A program made the position numbers and the translations under genes. The notes under the pieces were generated by a model that had not been told where the DNA came from, searched no databases, and saw nothing but the letters and a program-made list of their open reading frames with translations. Below, one piece after another: positions 8,213-18,708 of a stretch of DNA of 64,000 nt; positions within the stretch are counted from its first letter, which is position 1; the number at the start of each line of letters is the position of its first letter. Source of the DNA: Crystallibacter permensis (GTDB lineage: Bacteria; Actinomycetota; Actinomycetes; Actinomycetales; Micrococcaceae); the NCBI RefSeq assembly GCF_025960875.1, contig NZ_JAODLR010000016.1:46996-110995 (forward strand), given 5' to 3'.

Positions 8213-9018
8213 ATGAAAATGACCGACACCGAACTACTATCAGTACCGGCCGGCCCTGCCGATGATCCGGCACGGGTGGCAAGGATCCTGACTGGATTCG
8301 AGGAAGGGTTCGATGCGTTGGCCCGGATAGGCAAAGCCGTCACGGTCTTCGGATCCTCCCGTACGCCGCGTGAGGATCCCGACTATGACCTGGCACGACG
8401 GCTGGGAGCAGAATTAGCCGGACAGGGATTCACCGTCATTACCGGCGGTGGCCCCGGCATCATGGCCGCGAACAGGGGTGCTAAGGAGGCGGGCGGAACC
8501 TCGGTAGGTTTGGCATAGAGCTTCCCCACGAGCAAGGCTTAAACGACTACCTCGATGTATCCGTCACGTTTAAGATACTTCTAGATACTTCTAGATACTT
8601 CTAGATACTTCTTTGCGCGAAAGCTTATGTTCGTTCGATATTCATCAGCGTTCCCGGTACTTCCCGGTGGGTTTGGAACTTTGGACGAACTGTTTGAAGC
8701 GCTCACGTTGGTGCAGCCAGGGAAGATGCACGAATTCGCAGTGGTCCTGTTGGGCTCCGAGTGCTGGAGCGGCCTCTACTCGTGGTTGCCCGAGAAGCCC
8801 GGAAGCCGGGGCCTGATCGCCCCGGCCGATTTACGGTTGCTCCGAATTGCCGACAGGTCGACGACGCCGCCGGGTTCGCCCATGAGTGTCACCTCCGCCA
8901 ACTCGCCCTGCAACGGCACCAGCACCGCCCGCCCCTTCCCCGGTACCGGCTGCACACGAAGCCCTTTGACCCCATGGCGGGTCTTCCGGAAATCCTCCCC
9001 CATCAGGTCACGCCCTGA
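8213..9018 (+). pseudogene. LOG-family (TIGR00730) gene broken by a deletion and a tandem-repeat expansion
   Basis: The N-terminal part reads FGSSRTPREDPDY and FTVITGGGPGIMAANRGA, the nucleotide-binding motifs of LOG/lysine-decarboxylase-like phosphoribohydrolases. After TSVGL one base is missing, giving an early stop at about 8518. Sequence coding IELPHEQGLNDYLDVSVTFK continues in another frame. A 31-bp insertion made of 10-bp repeats (8573-8612) then returns the frame for FFARKLMFVRYSSAF and PGGFGTLDELFEALTLVQPG. The C-terminal part shifts again near 8860. The two first indels sum to a multiple of three, but the segment between them is out of frame, so no functional protein is expected. Confidence 0.85.
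8573..8612 (+). repeat. Four tandem copies of a 10-bp unit
   Basis: AGATACTTCT is repeated four times without mismatch. The intact family reads through FKYFFARK here, so the ancestral gene had about one copy of TACTTCT. The added units look like slippage or recombination expansion inside the LOG-family gene. Confidence 0.95.
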
Positions 9019-9112
9019 TGATTCCGGCTGGCATTGGAAGCCGGCGGGCGGACCCCGGGGACACAGTTCACCATACTGCCTTGGGTGTGAGCCATACCCC
9101 ATGGTAAAGACC

Positions 9113-9141
9113 TTGACGCATACCCCTAGTGGGTATACATT
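9113..9141 (+). promoter_or_regulatory. Second CsoR-type promoter/operator
   Basis: A TTGACG -35 (9113-9118) and a TATACA -10 (9136-9141) are 17 bp apart. The inverted repeat ATACCCCTAGTGGGTAT (9122-9138) fills the spacer. The architecture is the same as the csoR promoter at 4196. A partial copy (TACCCCATGGTA) sits 20 bp upstream at 9095-9106. It should put the genes from 9280 onward under copper control. Confidence 0.85.
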
Positions 9142-9279
9142 GGGATTACCGGAACATGCTGTCTCGGCCCCGCGAAGGGTCCTACGCGATGAAGGTCCCC
9201 GCAGTGCGGCAGGGCCGGGCCCTCCCAGGTCAAAATCGGCCCCACCGCACGCTTTGCAACCATCTTTGAGGAGATCGAT

Positions 9280-9615
9280 ATGTGCGGTTCAACAGTCCAG
9301 GAAACCCCCCGGAACACCAACAGCGCGCCAGGCTGCTCCTGCTGCGGCCCGGCCCAGCACTCCGAAGTGATCATCCAGACCACAACCCCTGCCGCCACAG
9401 AGTCGGAATACCTGGTTAACGGCATGACCTGCGGGGGCTGCGCCTCCGGCGTCTCGCGCGAGATCGGCAGGCTCGACGGTGTCGGTGATGTCCAGGTCTC
9501 GCTGGTTCCCGGCGGCACCTCGAAGATTACGGTTCGCAGCACTGGACCGTTGTCCCCTGAGGCCGTCCGCGCCGCGGTAGCCAATGCGGGCTATGAGCTC
9601 GCCGGAAGCAGGTAG
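9280..9615 (+). CDS. HMA-domain copper chaperone with Cys-rich N-terminus
   Basis: A 111-residue protein. Residues 1-40 are a non-HMA extension with Cys2 and a CSCC cluster (Cys19, 21, 22). Residues 43-110 are an HMA domain with GMTCGGC (Cys51, Cys54) and a closing VANAGYELAG. Both ends can bind Cu(I), so it may be a chaperone with an extra site or a small copper buffer. It is the first gene after the CsoR-type promoter at 9113. A second possibility is another soft metal, but the operator favours copper. A GAGGAG sequence (9268-9273) is the ribosome-binding site. Confidence 0.85.
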   Translation: MCGSTVQETPRNTNSAPGCSCCGPAQHSEVIIQTTTPAATESEYLVNGMTCGGCASGVSREIGRLDGVGDVQVSLVPGGTSKITVRSTGPLSPEAVRAAVANAGYELAGSR

Positions 9616-9861
9616 CCGCTGTTGACGCCGGCCTGCACTGTGCGGGCCGGCAAGGCTGACCCGTCACAGTGAAAGTGCCGGCGAAGACACATCCCCCGGA
9701 TTCCCTCCTCCTCCCCCTGCCTCCTGCCGCCATATGGCAAAGACCGGGACGCACGGCGGATCGTTGGAAACAAAAGCTCAAAGCCCTGAGTGCGCATGTA
9801 TGCTCGGACTTGGGGCTTGCCCCGGCGGGACTTTCAGATCGAAGATCAGGGGGTAAGCACT

Positions 9862-10329
9862 ATGCCTGGAGCACGGCGCCGATGCCTTCGCTCCCCCTTG
9901 TCCGCGTGGCTGGCGGCACTTACCCTGCTCGCCGTTCTTACCGCCGTGAGCATCGGCTTCCCCATGAATCCAGGCCAATGGTCCGAAGCCTCCGGATGGG
10001 GCGCTCAACTCGAACCGCCCGCGCCGGCGGGTTCAGATTCCCCGGACCACGGCCACCGCCTCTCCAATGACAACACCGCTGCGGCGAACGTCTCTGCCTC
10101 AGTCCTTCCCGACAGCTTGGCGCCCTCTGACCATTGCCCACACAGCGACGGCCAGGAAGCCAAGTGCTCCACTGGCATAGCCCCTGCGGTGTTGACGGAG
10201 TCCTTGTCGGACAGACCCGATTTCAGCCCCACCTTCATGGTGGCGGGTCCGCCGGCTGCTACGGCTGACACATCAAAGACGCACGCGAAACCCGTCTGCC
10301 TTCTTCAGCTTTCCACCAGCCGCGTTTAG
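9862..10329 (+). CDS. Small membrane protein with conserved SxSR(T/V) tail, member 1 (DUF6153-like)
   Basis: A 155-residue protein starting at ATG 9862 behind a G-rich ribosome-binding site. It has an N-terminal hydrophobic helix (AWLAALTLLAVLTAVSIGF), a His/Cys-bearing middle (PDHGH; DHCPHSDGQEAKC) and a C-terminal tail CLLQLSTSRV. Four more proteins in this window end in nearly the same tail (27348, 42960, 43896, 51067), all next to copper genes. The layout fits the DUF6153-type of small actinobacterial proteins, but that family name is from memory and is not verified. The Cys/His centre could bind copper (inference). It lies between the HMA chaperone and the CPD ATPase. Confidence 0.65.
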   Translation: MPGARRRCLRSPLSAWLAALTLLAVLTAVSIGFPMNPGQWSEASGWGAQLEPPAPAGSDSPDHGHRLSNDNTAAANVSASVLPDSLAPSDHCPHSDGQEAKCSTGIAPAVLTESLSDRPDFSPTFMVAGPPAATADTSKTHAKPVCLLQLSTSRV

Positions 10330-10469
10330 GACAACTTTGACCTGATCCATTTTGCCGGGCACCAGCGGATCAGGTCCTTCCGCCACCGCATGTTCCCGGC
10401 GTGCGATCACGCTGAGCTGGAACTTCCGCATCGCTTGAGCAACGTCAATTCCGAGAGGAACAAATACCC

Positions 10470-12962
10470 GTGAATCAAAAAACCCAAACCGCGGTCATGG
10501 AGGTATCCGGTGTCCACTGGGCCTCGTCCAAGTCGGTCAGCGAATCCGTGCTGTCCCGCAGACCGGGCGTGCTCAGCGTGGAGACCAATCCTGTGGCCCA
10601 GACCGCCAACGTCACTTTCGACCCGGACCGGACTTCGGTCGCGGAACTGACCCGGTGGGTGCGTGAGTGCGGCTACCACTGCGCCGGCCAATCCGTGCCG
10701 GAGCACATCTGCGACCCCATGCACGAAGACCATGCAGGGCACGAAAGCCATTCAGGACACGGAACGACGGCGCTGAAGGAACCCGCGGCACCGGGCGGCA
10801 CGGAGAACATCACGGTTCAGGAAGCTCAGGTCTCCCACGGGGAGCACGGGGAGCACGCCGGGCACGGCAAGGCCGCGGTCCGGGACGCGCAGGAAGTCAT
10901 GGGCCACGGCGGGCATGGCGGGCACGGCATGTCGATGGAGTCCATGATCCGTGACATGCGCAACCGCTTTCTCCTGGCGGCTCTGCTGTCAATACCCATC
11001 ACCCTCTGGTCGCCTATCGGGCGCGACGTCCTCGGCTTCACGGTCCCGGCCCCGTTCGGCCTGCGCGACGACGTCTTCGCGCTCATCCTGTCCCTGCCGG
11101 TGATCTTTTACTCGGCTTGGATCTTCTTTGACGGCGCCTACCGGGCGTTGAAGGCCCGCACCCTGGACATGATGGTCCTGGTCGCCGTCGGCGTCGGAGC
11201 CGGCTGGCTTTACAGCCTCATCGTCACGCTGACCGGTGGCGGCGAAGTGTTCTACGAAGCGGCCACCGTCCTGGCCACCTTCGTGCTGCTGGGCCACTGG
11301 TTTGAAATGCGGGCACGGGGCGGCGCCAACGACGCCGTCCGTACGCTGCTCGAACTCGCACCCTCGATGGCCCTGGTCATTCGCGACGGGGAACCGGTGG
11401 AAGTCCCGACCGCCGAGGTGATGCCCGGGGATTTGATGCTGGTCCGTCCGGGATCGAAGATCCCCACCGACGGTGTCGTCGAAGAGGGCGAATCCGAGAT
11501 CGATGAGTCCATGGTCACCGGGGAAAGCCTGCCGGTCGCCAAATCCGCCGGCTCTGAGGTGATCGGCGCTTCGGTGAATACCACCGGTACGCTCCGTGTC
11601 CGGGCCACCAAAGTCGGCGCCGACACCGCCCTGGCACAGATCGTCGCCCTGGTGCAGGAGGCCCAGAACTCCAAGGCACCCGGGCAGCGGCTGGCGGACC
11701 GGGCCGCGTTCTGGCTCGTGTTCGTCGCCCTGATCGGCGGCTCGGCGACGTTCCTGGCCTGGTGGCTCGCTGGCGCCAGTGTGGCCCAGGCCATCCTGTT
11801 CGCCATCACCGTGGTGGTCATCACTTGCCCTGACGCCCTCGGTCTGGCCACTCCGACCGCGATCATGGTCGGCACCGGGTTGGGCGCCAAACGCGGCGTG
11901 CTGTTCAAGAATGCCACGGCACTGGAAACCTCCGCCCGCATCGATACCGTAATTCTTGACAAGACCGGCACCCTGACCAAGGGCGAACCGGAAGTCACCG
12001 ATTTCATCGCCCACGGCATCGGCGAGGATGAACTTCTGGCCCTCGTCGCCGCAGTGGAACGCGAATCCGAGCACCCCCTGGCCGGCGCCGTCGTCAACTA
12101 CGCCGTGGCTCGGGGCGTGTCCTCGCTGGACGCCAGTTCCTTCCGGAATGTCCCCGGACACGGTGCCGGTGCCACCGTGGACGGGCGCAGGGTCCTGGTG
12201 GGGAACCGAAAGCTCATGATTGCCGAAGGCGTTGATATTGCCCCCATCGCCGAGCAGCGTGAAACCCTCGCCTCCACCGGCCGCACCGCGGTGTTAGTGG
12301 CCGTGGACGGCAGGGCCGCCGGTGTCATCGCCTTGGCCGATGCCGCCCGCGAGACCGCTGCCCCCGCCGTGGCGGCCCTGCACGAGGCCGGGATCGAGGT
12401 TGTCATGCTCACCGGCGACAACGAGGCCACCGCCAGGCGCATCGCCGCCCAGCTGGGCATCGACACGGTCATCGCCGAGGTGCTCCCGGAGGATAAATCC
12501 GCGAAGGTAACCGAACTTCAGAAGGCGGGTAAACGGGTCGCCATGGTCGGCGACGGCGTCAACGACGCTCCCGCCCTCGCCCAGGCCGACCTCGGCATCG
12601 CCATCGGTGCCGGCACCGACGTGGCCATCGAAACCGCAGACGTGGTGCTCATGCGCTCTGATCCGCTGGACGTGCCCACAGCATTGCGCATCGGCAAGGG
12701 CACCGTGCGCAAGATGCGCCAGAACCTGGGCTGGGCCATCGGCTACAACGTCATCGCTCTGCCGATCGCCGCCGGCGTCTTCTACCCCTCACTCGGCATC
12801 ATGCTCAGCCCGGAAATCGCCGCCATTTCGATGTCCGGTTCCAGTGTCATCGTCGCGGTCAACGCCCTGCTCTTGAAGCGGCTGGACCTGCCGGAGCCGG
12901 GAGAGGCCATGGGCCAGGTCGCCGAAGCCGCGCCCGCACCCCAACCCACCGGCGCGAAGTAG
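10470..12962 (+). CDS. His-rich P1B-type copper ATPase with CPD motif and degenerate HMA domain
   Basis: An 830-residue heavy-metal P1B ATPase. The N-terminal HMA-like fold has lost its cysteines: GVHWASS (14-20) stands where GMxCxxC should be. A long His/Gly region follows, with [26 protein letters not shown] and GHGGHGGHG, as in CopB-type pumps. The M6 metal-site motif is CPD (Cys453-Pro-Asp455, in [12 protein letters not shown]) instead of CPC or CPH. TGES, DKTGT (Asp497), SEHPLAG and GDGVNDAP are intact, so the pump should be active. The changed site suggests a different metal, redox state or affinity, perhaps Cu(II). It is 54 bp upstream of the phosphoketolase gene on the same strand. 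Confidence 0.9.
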   Translation: MNQKTQTAVMEVSGVHWASSKSVSESVLSRRPGVLSVETNPVAQTANVTFDPDRTSVAELTRWVRECGYHCAGQSVPEHICDPMHEDHAGHESHSGHGTTALKEPAAPGGTENITVQEAQVSHGEHGEHAGHGKAAVRDAQEVMGHGGHGGHGMSMESMIRDMRNRFLLAALLSIPITLWSPIGRDVLGFTVPAPFGLRDDVFALILSLPVIFYSAWIFFDGAYRALKARTLDMMVLVAVGVGAGWLYSLIVTLTGGGEVFYEAATVLATFVLLGHWFEMRARGGANDAVRTLLELAPSMALVIRDGEPVEVPTAEVMPGDLMLVRPGSKIPTDGVVEEGESEIDESMVTGESLPVAKSAGSEVIGASVNTTGTLRVRATKVGADTALAQIVALVQEAQNSKAPGQRLADRAAFWLVFVALIGGSATFLAWWLAGASVAQAILFAITVVVITCPDALGLATPTAIMVGTGLGAKRGVLFKNATALETSARIDTVILDKTGTLTKGEPEVTDFIAHGIGEDELLALVAAVERESEHPLAGAVVNYAVARGVSSLDASSFRNVPGHGAGATVDGRRVLVGNRKLMIAEGVDIAPIAEQRETLASTGRTAVLVAVDGRAAGVIALADAARETAAPAVAALHEAGIEVVMLTGDNEATARRIAAQLGIDTVIAEVLPEDKSAKVTELQKAGKRVAMVGDGVNDAPALAQADLGIAIGAGTDVAIETADVVLMRSDPLDVPTALRIGKGTVRKMRQNLGWAIGYNVIALPIAAGVFYPSLGIMLSPEIAAISMSGSSVIVAVNALLLKRLDLPEPGEAMGQVAEAAPAPQPTGAK

Positions 12963-13016
12963 ATACAGCGGTTCAGATTACGACCGTCATGACGAAAGCG
13001 AAAGGCAGCTACATCC

Positions 13017-15449
13017 ATGAACCACACTCAGGAACTGTCCGAGAAGGATTGCGTACTGACGCCCGATCAGCTTCAGCGCATCCACGCCTGGTGGCGGGCG
13101 GCAAACTATCTGTCCGTGGGGCAGATTTATCTGATGGACAACCCGCTGCTGCGGGAACCGCTGCGGCCGGAGCATGTTAAGCCGCGGCTGCTGGGGCATT
13201 GGGGCACCACTCCGGGACTGAACTTCATTTACGCCCATTTGAACCGGGTCATCATGGAGCGGGACCTGGACATGATGTACGTCATGGGCCCGGGACACGG
13301 CGGGCCGGGCCCGGTCGCCGCCGGGTGGCTTGAAGGTACCTACAGCGAGACCTATCCCGATGTATCCCAGGACCTGGCGGGGATGAAACGGCTGTTCAAA
13401 CAGTTCTCCTTCCCGGGAGGCATTCCCAGCCACGTCGCCCCGGAAACCCCCGGATCCATCCATGAAGGCGGGGAGCTGGGGTATGCCCTCTCCCACGCCT
13501 ACGGGGCGGCCTTCGACAACCCGGACCTGATCGTCGCGGCGGTTGTGGGAGATGGGGAAGCCGAAACCGGGCCGCTGGCGGCGAGCTGGCACTCCAACAA
13601 GTTCATGAACCCGGCACGTGACGGGGCCGTGCTGCCGATCCTGCACCTGAACGGCTACAAGATCGCCAATCCCACGGTCCTGGCCCGCATGGACCGGGAC
13701 GAACTGGAGGGGCTGCTGCGCGGCTACGGCCACACCCCCTACTACGTTGAGGGCGAAGACCCGGACCAGATGCACCAGGACTTCGCCCGGACCCTGGACG
13801 CCTGCCTTGACGAGATCCGGGAAATCCGCCGCCGTGCCCGGGACGAGGGCCGGACCGAACGCCCGCGTTGGCCGATGATCGTGCTTCGCTCCCCCAAGGG
13901 ATGGACGGGACCGGCCGAAGTCGACGGGCAGAAGGTCGAAGGCTCCTGGCGCTCCCACCAGGTGCCCTTCAGCGCCGCACGGGAAAACGAGAGCCACCGG
14001 CAGGTCCTGGAGGACTGGCTGCGCAGCTACCGCCCGGAGGAACTTTTCGACGACTCCGGTGCCCCGGTCGAAGCGGTCCGCGCCCTGCACCCGGAAGGGG
14101 CACGGCGGATGAGCGCCAGCCCGCACGCCAACGGCGGTGTCCTGCTGAAGGACCTGCGGATGCCCGACTTCCGCGACTACGCGGTGCCGGTGTCCGAGCC
14201 GGGCACCGGGGCGGTGGAGGCCACCCGTGTGCTCGGTGAAATGCTGCGGGACGTCATGGCCGCCAACATGGACAACTTCAGGGTCTTCGCCCCGGATGAG
14301 AACAATTCGAACCGGCTCGGCGCCGTGCTGGAAGCCACGGACCGGGCCTGGAACGCCCGGACCGTCGAGGAGGATGACCGTCTCGCCCGTGATGGCCGGG
14401 TGATGGAGATCCTCTCCGAGCACACCTGCCAGGGCTGGCTGGAAGGCTACCTGCTCACCGGCCGGCACGGGCTCTTCTCCTGCTACGAGGCCTTCATCCA
14501 CATCGTGGACTCCATGTTCAACCAGCACGCCAAGTGGCTGGATACCGCCAACGGCATCTCCTGGCGCCGGCCGGTCGCTTCCCTTAATTATCTGCTGACC
14601 TCCCACGTCTGGCGACAGGACCACAACGGCTTCTCCCATCAGGATCCGGGCTTCATCGACCACGTGATCAACAAGAAGTCCGAGGTGATCCGCGTGTACC
14701 TGCCGCCGGACGCGAACACGCTGCTGTCCGTCGCCGACCACTGCCTGCGCAGCCGCCAGTACGTCAACGTGATCGTGGCCGGCAAGCAGCCGCAGCTGCA
14801 GTATCTGGACATGGACGACGCCATCGTGCACTGCACCAAGGGCATCGGCATCTGGGACTGGGCCAGCACGGATGCCGGCACCGAACCGGACGTGGTGATG
14901 GGGTGCGCCGGGGACGTGCCGACCATGGAAACCCTGGCCGCCGTGGACATCCTGCGCTCCCGCTTCCCGGACCTGAAGATCCGGGTGGTCAACGTCGTGG
15001 ACCTGATGCGGCTGCAGGACGACGCCGAAAATCCGCACGGCCTGGCCAACCGTGAGTTCGACGCCCTGTTCACCACGGACAAGCCGGTCATCTTCGCCTA
15101 CCACGGCTACCCGTGGCTGATCCACCGGCTCACCTACCGGCGCACCAACCACGGCAACTTCCACGTCCGCGGGTACAAGGAGGAAGGCACGACCACGACA
15201 CCGTTCGATATGTGCGTGCTCAACCAGATCGACCGGTTCAGCCTGGCCATCGACGTCATCGACCGGGTGCCGCGCCTGAAGGACATCGCGGCGCACGTGC
15301 GCGAGGAGCTGAAAAACAAGCTGATCGAGCACCGCCAGTACATCCGGACCCACGGCGAGGACATGCCCGAAATCAGGAACTGGCAATGGGCCGCCGTGCC
15401 CGGGCCGGCCAACCGACCGGCCGATGAAGCGCGAGAGGAACCGGTTTAG
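13017..15449 (+). CDS. xfp: Xylulose-5-phosphate/fructose-6-phosphate phosphoketolase
   Basis: An 810-residue thiamine-diphosphate enzyme that splits xylulose 5-phosphate (and often fructose 6-phosphate) with phosphate to acetyl phosphate plus glyceraldehyde 3-phosphate (or erythrose 4-phosphate). Family landmarks include [11 protein letters not shown] near residue 84, [20 protein letters not shown], the ThDP/Mg motif [11 protein letters not shown], and the C-terminal domain with [18 protein letters not shown]. The length matches the roughly 800-residue norm. It starts 54 bp after the CPD copper ATPase and is followed at once by the GH65 fusion. An acetate kinase that would use its acetyl phosphate is at 32-33 kb but is broken. 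Confidence 0.95.
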   Translation: MNHTQELSEKDCVLTPDQLQRIHAWWRAANYLSVGQIYLMDNPLLREPLRPEHVKPRLLGHWGTTPGLNFIYAHLNRVIMERDLDMMYVMGPGHGGPGPVAAGWLEGTYSETYPDVSQDLAGMKRLFKQFSFPGGIPSHVAPETPGSIHEGGELGYALSHAYGAAFDNPDLIVAAVVGDGEAETGPLAASWHSNKFMNPARDGAVLPILHLNGYKIANPTVLARMDRDELEGLLRGYGHTPYYVEGEDPDQMHQDFARTLDACLDEIREIRRRARDEGRTERPRWPMIVLRSPKGWTGPAEVDGQKVEGSWRSHQVPFSAARENESHRQVLEDWLRSYRPEELFDDSGAPVEAVRALHPEGARRMSASPHANGGVLLKDLRMPDFRDYAVPVSEPGTGAVEATRVLGEMLRDVMAANMDNFRVFAPDENNSNRLGAVLEATDRAWNARTVEEDDRLARDGRVMEILSEHTCQGWLEGYLLTGRHGLFSCYEAFIHIVDSMFNQHAKWLDTANGISWRRPVASLNYLLTSHVWRQDHNGFSHQDPGFIDHVINKKSEVIRVYLPPDANTLLSVADHCLRSRQYVNVIVAGKQPQLQYLDMDDAIVHCTKGIGIWDWASTDAGTEPDVVMGCAGDVPTMETLAAVDILRSRFPDLKIRVVNVVDLMRLQDDAENPHGLANREFDALFTTDKPVIFAYHGYPWLIHRLTYRRTNHGNFHVRGYKEEGTTTTPFDMCVLNQIDRFSLAIDVIDRVPRLKDIAAHVREELKNKLIEHRQYIRTHGEDMPEIRNWQWAAVPGPANRPADEAREEPV

Positions 15450-15450
15450 C

Positions 15451-18400
15451 ATGTCCCCCGTTCATCCCGGCGGACTACACCCGTCCCAGGCCTCCGGGCA
15501 CCGCACCCTATTGCCCTTTGATGCTGTGCTCTTCGATATGGACGGAGTCGTCACCCGGACAGCCGTCGTACATGCGGCGGCCTGGAAGGAGCTGTTCGAT
15601 TCCGTCCTGGCCGACCCGCGGTCCGGCACAGGAGCGGACACCCCACCGTTCGACGCCGATGCGGACTACCGGCTTTATGTGGACGGCCGGAAGCGCGAAG
15701 ACGGCATCCGCGCCTTCCTGGCCTCCCGCGGGCTGCACCTGTCCGAAGGTTCCCCCGGTGACCGGCCGGAAGCCTGGACGGTTGCCGGACTGGGGTCGCG
15801 CAAGAATGACCTGTTCCTCACGGCACTGGCCCGGGACGGGGTCAGCGCCTATCCCGGGACTGTCGCGCTGCTGGAACGGCTCCGCGAGGCGGGTATTCCC
15901 GTGGGCCTGGTCACGGCCAGCCGCAACGCTGCTGCCCTCCTGAAGGCGGCGGGCCTCGAACCGGCATTCGACGTGATCATCGACGGCCAGACCGCCGAGG
16001 ATCAGGGTTTGCCCGGCAAGCCGGATCCGGCGATGTTCCTCGAAGCCGCCCGCCGGCTCGGCGTGCCGCCGGAGCGTGCCGCGGTCATCGAGGATGCCGT
16101 CTCCGGCGTGCAGGCGGGCCGCCGCGGCGGCTTCGGACTGGTGGTCGGCATCGACCGCACCGGTCACCGGGAGCAGCTGGAACTGGCGGGGGCCGACGTC
16201 GTCCTGGGCGACGTCGGCCAGCTGGATCTGGGTGCTTCACGCACCGACCCCTGGACGCTGGTCTACGAAGGATTCGACCCGGCGCACGAGGGCCACCGGG
16301 AGGCCCTGACCGCCCTGGGCAACGGGTACATGGCCACGCGCGGTGCCCGCCCGGAGCGCAACGATGACGGGACCCACTATCCCGGGACCTACCTGGCCGG
16401 GGTCTACAACCGGACTGCGGGCATCATCCACGGCCGCGAACTGGAAGAAGAACACCTGGTCAACGTCCCCAACTGGCTGCCGGTCGACGTCCGCATCGGC
16501 GACGGGCCCTGGTGGTCAACCGGCGACCTCGACGTCACGGAAGAACGAAGCGAACTCGACCTGCGCCGCGGCGTGCTCACCCGCCGCGCCACCCTCACCG
16601 GCCCCGAAGGCGGGCAGCTGTCCGTGGTGCAGCGGCGGCTGGTCTCCATGCACCGCCACCACCTGGCGGCCCTGGAAACCACGCTGACGGCCCGCGGCTT
16701 CACCGGCACCCTCAGCGTCCAGGCGGGCATCGACGCACAGGTGGCCAACACCAACGTCCGCGCCTACGTCGGCACCGGCCAGGGGCACCTGGCGGACGCC
16801 ACGTTCACCGAGACGGACAGCAGCACCGTCCTGTGCGAGGTCGAGACCACCCAGAGCCGGATACGGATCGCCCTCGCCGTCCGGACCGGGTTCAACGGCG
16901 CTGCAGCGGTCACCTCCCGCGGTGCCGAAAACGGTAACGCACGGTACCGGCGGCAGTTCGACCTCCGGCTGGCCGACGGGCAGCCCGTCACCATGACCAG
17001 GACCGTGGCCCTGGCCACCTCCCGGGATCATGCCATCTCCGCTCCCGCGGCTGGAGCCCTGGCGGAGCTTGCCCGCCACGATACCGGCTTCGGTGTGCTG
17101 CTGGAGGACCATGAGGCGGCCTGGCGGCGGCTATGGGACCGGTTCGGGATTGACCTTGACGCGGACCGGCAGTCACAGCTGGTGCTCAACCTGCACGTGT
17201 TCCACCTGCTGCAGGCCATCTCCGGGCACAGCGCCGTCCTGGACGCCGGGGTGCCGGCCCGGGGCCTGCACGGGGAAGGCTACCGCGGACATGTGTTCTG
17301 GGACGAACTGTTCGTCCTGCCCGTGATCGGGCTGCGCCTGCCGGAGGTCAGCCGGGCGTTGCTGGAGTACCGCTGGCGCCGGCTGGACGCCGCGCGGGCC
17401 GCCGCCCGCACCGAAGGCCTGAACGGCGCGCTCTTCCCCTGGCAGAGCGGCAGCGACGGCCGGGAGGAGACGCCCCGCCAACTGTACAACCCCCGCTCGG
17501 CCCGGTGGATGCCGGATAACTCCAGCCGCCAGCGCCACGTCGGACTCGCCGTCGCCTACAACGCCTGGCAGCACTTCCAGGCCACCGGCGACCGGGACTG
17601 GCTGGCATCCCGCGGGGCGGAACTGATCATCGAAGTGACCAGGATGTTCGCCTCCCTGGCCACCTTCGACCCGGCCGGGGACAGATACCACATCGCCGGC
17701 GTGATGGGACCGGACGAGTACCACGACGGCTACCCCGACGCGCCCGGGACCGGCCTGCGCGATAACGCCTACACCAACGTCCTGCTCTCCTGGCTCTGCG
17801 ACCGCGCGGCCGACGTGCTGCGGGAACTGGCAGGCCACCCCGGCGACGATGTCGCCGACCGGCTGCACATCAGTCCGGAGGAGATCAGCCGCTGGTCCCG
17901 GCTCGGTTCCAGGCTCGCCGTCGCTTTCCATGCTGACGGGGTCATCAGCCAGTTCGACGGGTACGAGGACCTGCTCGAACTGGACTGGCCGCGTTACCGC
18001 GCCAGGTACGGCAACATCGGGCGCCTGGATCTGATCCTCGAAGCCGAAAACGACGACACCAACCGGTACAAACTGGCCAAACAGGCCGACGTGCTGATGC
18101 TCCTCTATCTTCTCGGGCCCGCCGGCGTGACCGGCCAGCTGCGCCGGCTCGGCTATCCGGTCACCGAAGAGGACCTGGAACGCACGGTAAATTACTACCT
18201 CTCCCGCACGGCAGAAGGTTCCACGCTCAGCCGCGTAGTGCACGCCTCGGTGCTCTCCCGGTTTGACGCATCCCGGGCCTGGCAGGTCTTCCGCGAAGCC
18301 CTGATCGCCGATCTGGACGACACCCAGGGCGGCACCACGCGTGAGGGAATCCACCTGGGCGCGATGTCCGGGACGGTCGACATTGTTATCCGCTCCTTTG

Positions 18401-18708
18401 CCGGCCTACAAATCGAGGCCGACGCCCTGACCTTCGCTCCCCGGCTGCCCGCCCACCTGGGAACAACCGGATTCCAGTTCCAGTACCGGGGGCACCGCAT
18501 CGACGTGCACCTGGGCCCGGAACACCTCCGGATCCGGCTGCAGCCCTGCACCGCGCCCCCGGTCCGCATCGGCGTCGCGGGAAACTACGCGCTGCTCGCC
18601 GGCGGCGACGAAAAGACTTTCCCCGTAGCTTCAACGCCGGGACTGTCCGGGCCGGCACCAACCACAAAACCAACAACGCAACCACAATCAGGAAGGACAA
18701 GCCCATGA
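15451..18708 (+). CDS. HAD beta-phosphoglucomutase / GH65 glycoside phosphorylase fusion
   Basis: A two-enzyme fusion of 1085 residues from ATG 15451 (GAGAGGAA lies upstream; an ATG at 15424 overlapping xfp is less likely). Residues about 20-265 form a HAD phosphosugar mutase with the nucleophile motif LFDMDGVV, VTASRN, KPDPAMFL and VIEDAVSGVQAG. The rest is a GH65 N-terminal domain, a catalytic barrel with the general-acid glutamate in GVMGPDEYHDGY, and a C-terminal beta domain. GH65 phosphorylases cut trehalose, maltose or kojibiose with phosphate to beta-glucose 1-phosphate, which the HAD domain would turn into glucose 6-phosphate. The disaccharide is not decidable. Its last 4 bp overlap the next start. 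Confidence 0.9.
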   Translation: MSPVHPGGLHPSQASGHRTLLPFDAVLFDMDGVVTRTAVVHAAAWKELFDSVLADPRSGTGADTPPFDADADYRLYVDGRKREDGIRAFLASRGLHLSEGSPGDRPEAWTVAGLGSRKNDLFLTALARDGVSAYPGTVALLERLREAGIPVGLVTASRNAAALLKAAGLEPAFDVIIDGQTAEDQGLPGKPDPAMFLEAARRLGVPPERAAVIEDAVSGVQAGRRGGFGLVVGIDRTGHREQLELAGADVVLGDVGQLDLGASRTDPWTLVYEGFDPAHEGHREALTALGNGYMATRGARPERNDDGTHYPGTYLAGVYNRTAGIIHGRELEEEHLVNVPNWLPVDVRIGDGPWWSTGDLDVTEERSELDLRRGVLTRRATLTGPEGGQLSVVQRRLVSMHRHHLAALETTLTARGFTGTLSVQAGIDAQVANTNVRAYVGTGQGHLADATFTETDSSTVLCEVETTQSRIRIALAVRTGFNGAAAVTSRGAENGNARYRRQFDLRLADGQPVTMTRTVALATSRDHAISAPAAGALAELARHDTGFGVLLEDHEAAWRRLWDRFGIDLDADRQSQLVLNLHVFHLLQAISGHSAVLDAGVPARGLHGEGYRGHVFWDELFVLPVIGLRLPEVSRALLEYRWRRLDAARAAARTEGLNGALFPWQSGSDGREETPRQLYNPRSARWMPDNSSRQRHVGLAVAYNAWQHFQATGDRDWLASRGAELIIEVTRMFASLATFDPAGDRYHIAGVMGPDEYHDGYPDAPGTGLRDNAYTNVLLSWLCDRAADVLRELAGHPGDDVADRLHISPEEISRWSRLGSRLAVAFHADGVISQFDGYEDLLELDWPRYRARYGNIGRLDLILEAENDDTNRYKLAKQADVLMLLYLLGPAGVTGQLRRLGYPVTEEDLERTVNYYLSRTAEGSTLSRVVHASVLSRFDASRAWQVFREALIADLDDTQGGTTREGIHLGAMSGTVDIVIRSFAGLQIEADALTFAPRLPAHLGTTGFQFQYRGHRIDVHLGPEHLRIRLQPCTAPPVRIGVAGNYALLAGGDEKTFPVASTPGLSGPAPTTKPTTQPQSGRTSP

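Noticed and set aside
10735..10945. Tandem-looking CACGGGGAGCAC-type repeats, considered as a DNA repeat
   Set aside because: They encode the His-Gly runs of the ATPase and are explained by protein sequence.
12987..15452. 821-codon open frame on the minus strand opposite phosphoketolase
   Set aside because: Shadow of a very GC-rich real gene; no ribosome-binding site or domain, and the plus-strand protein is a certain phosphoketolase.
17173..18354. 393-codon minus-strand frame opposite the GH65 fusion
   Set aside because: Antisense shadow caused by GC-rich third positions; no recognisable motif.
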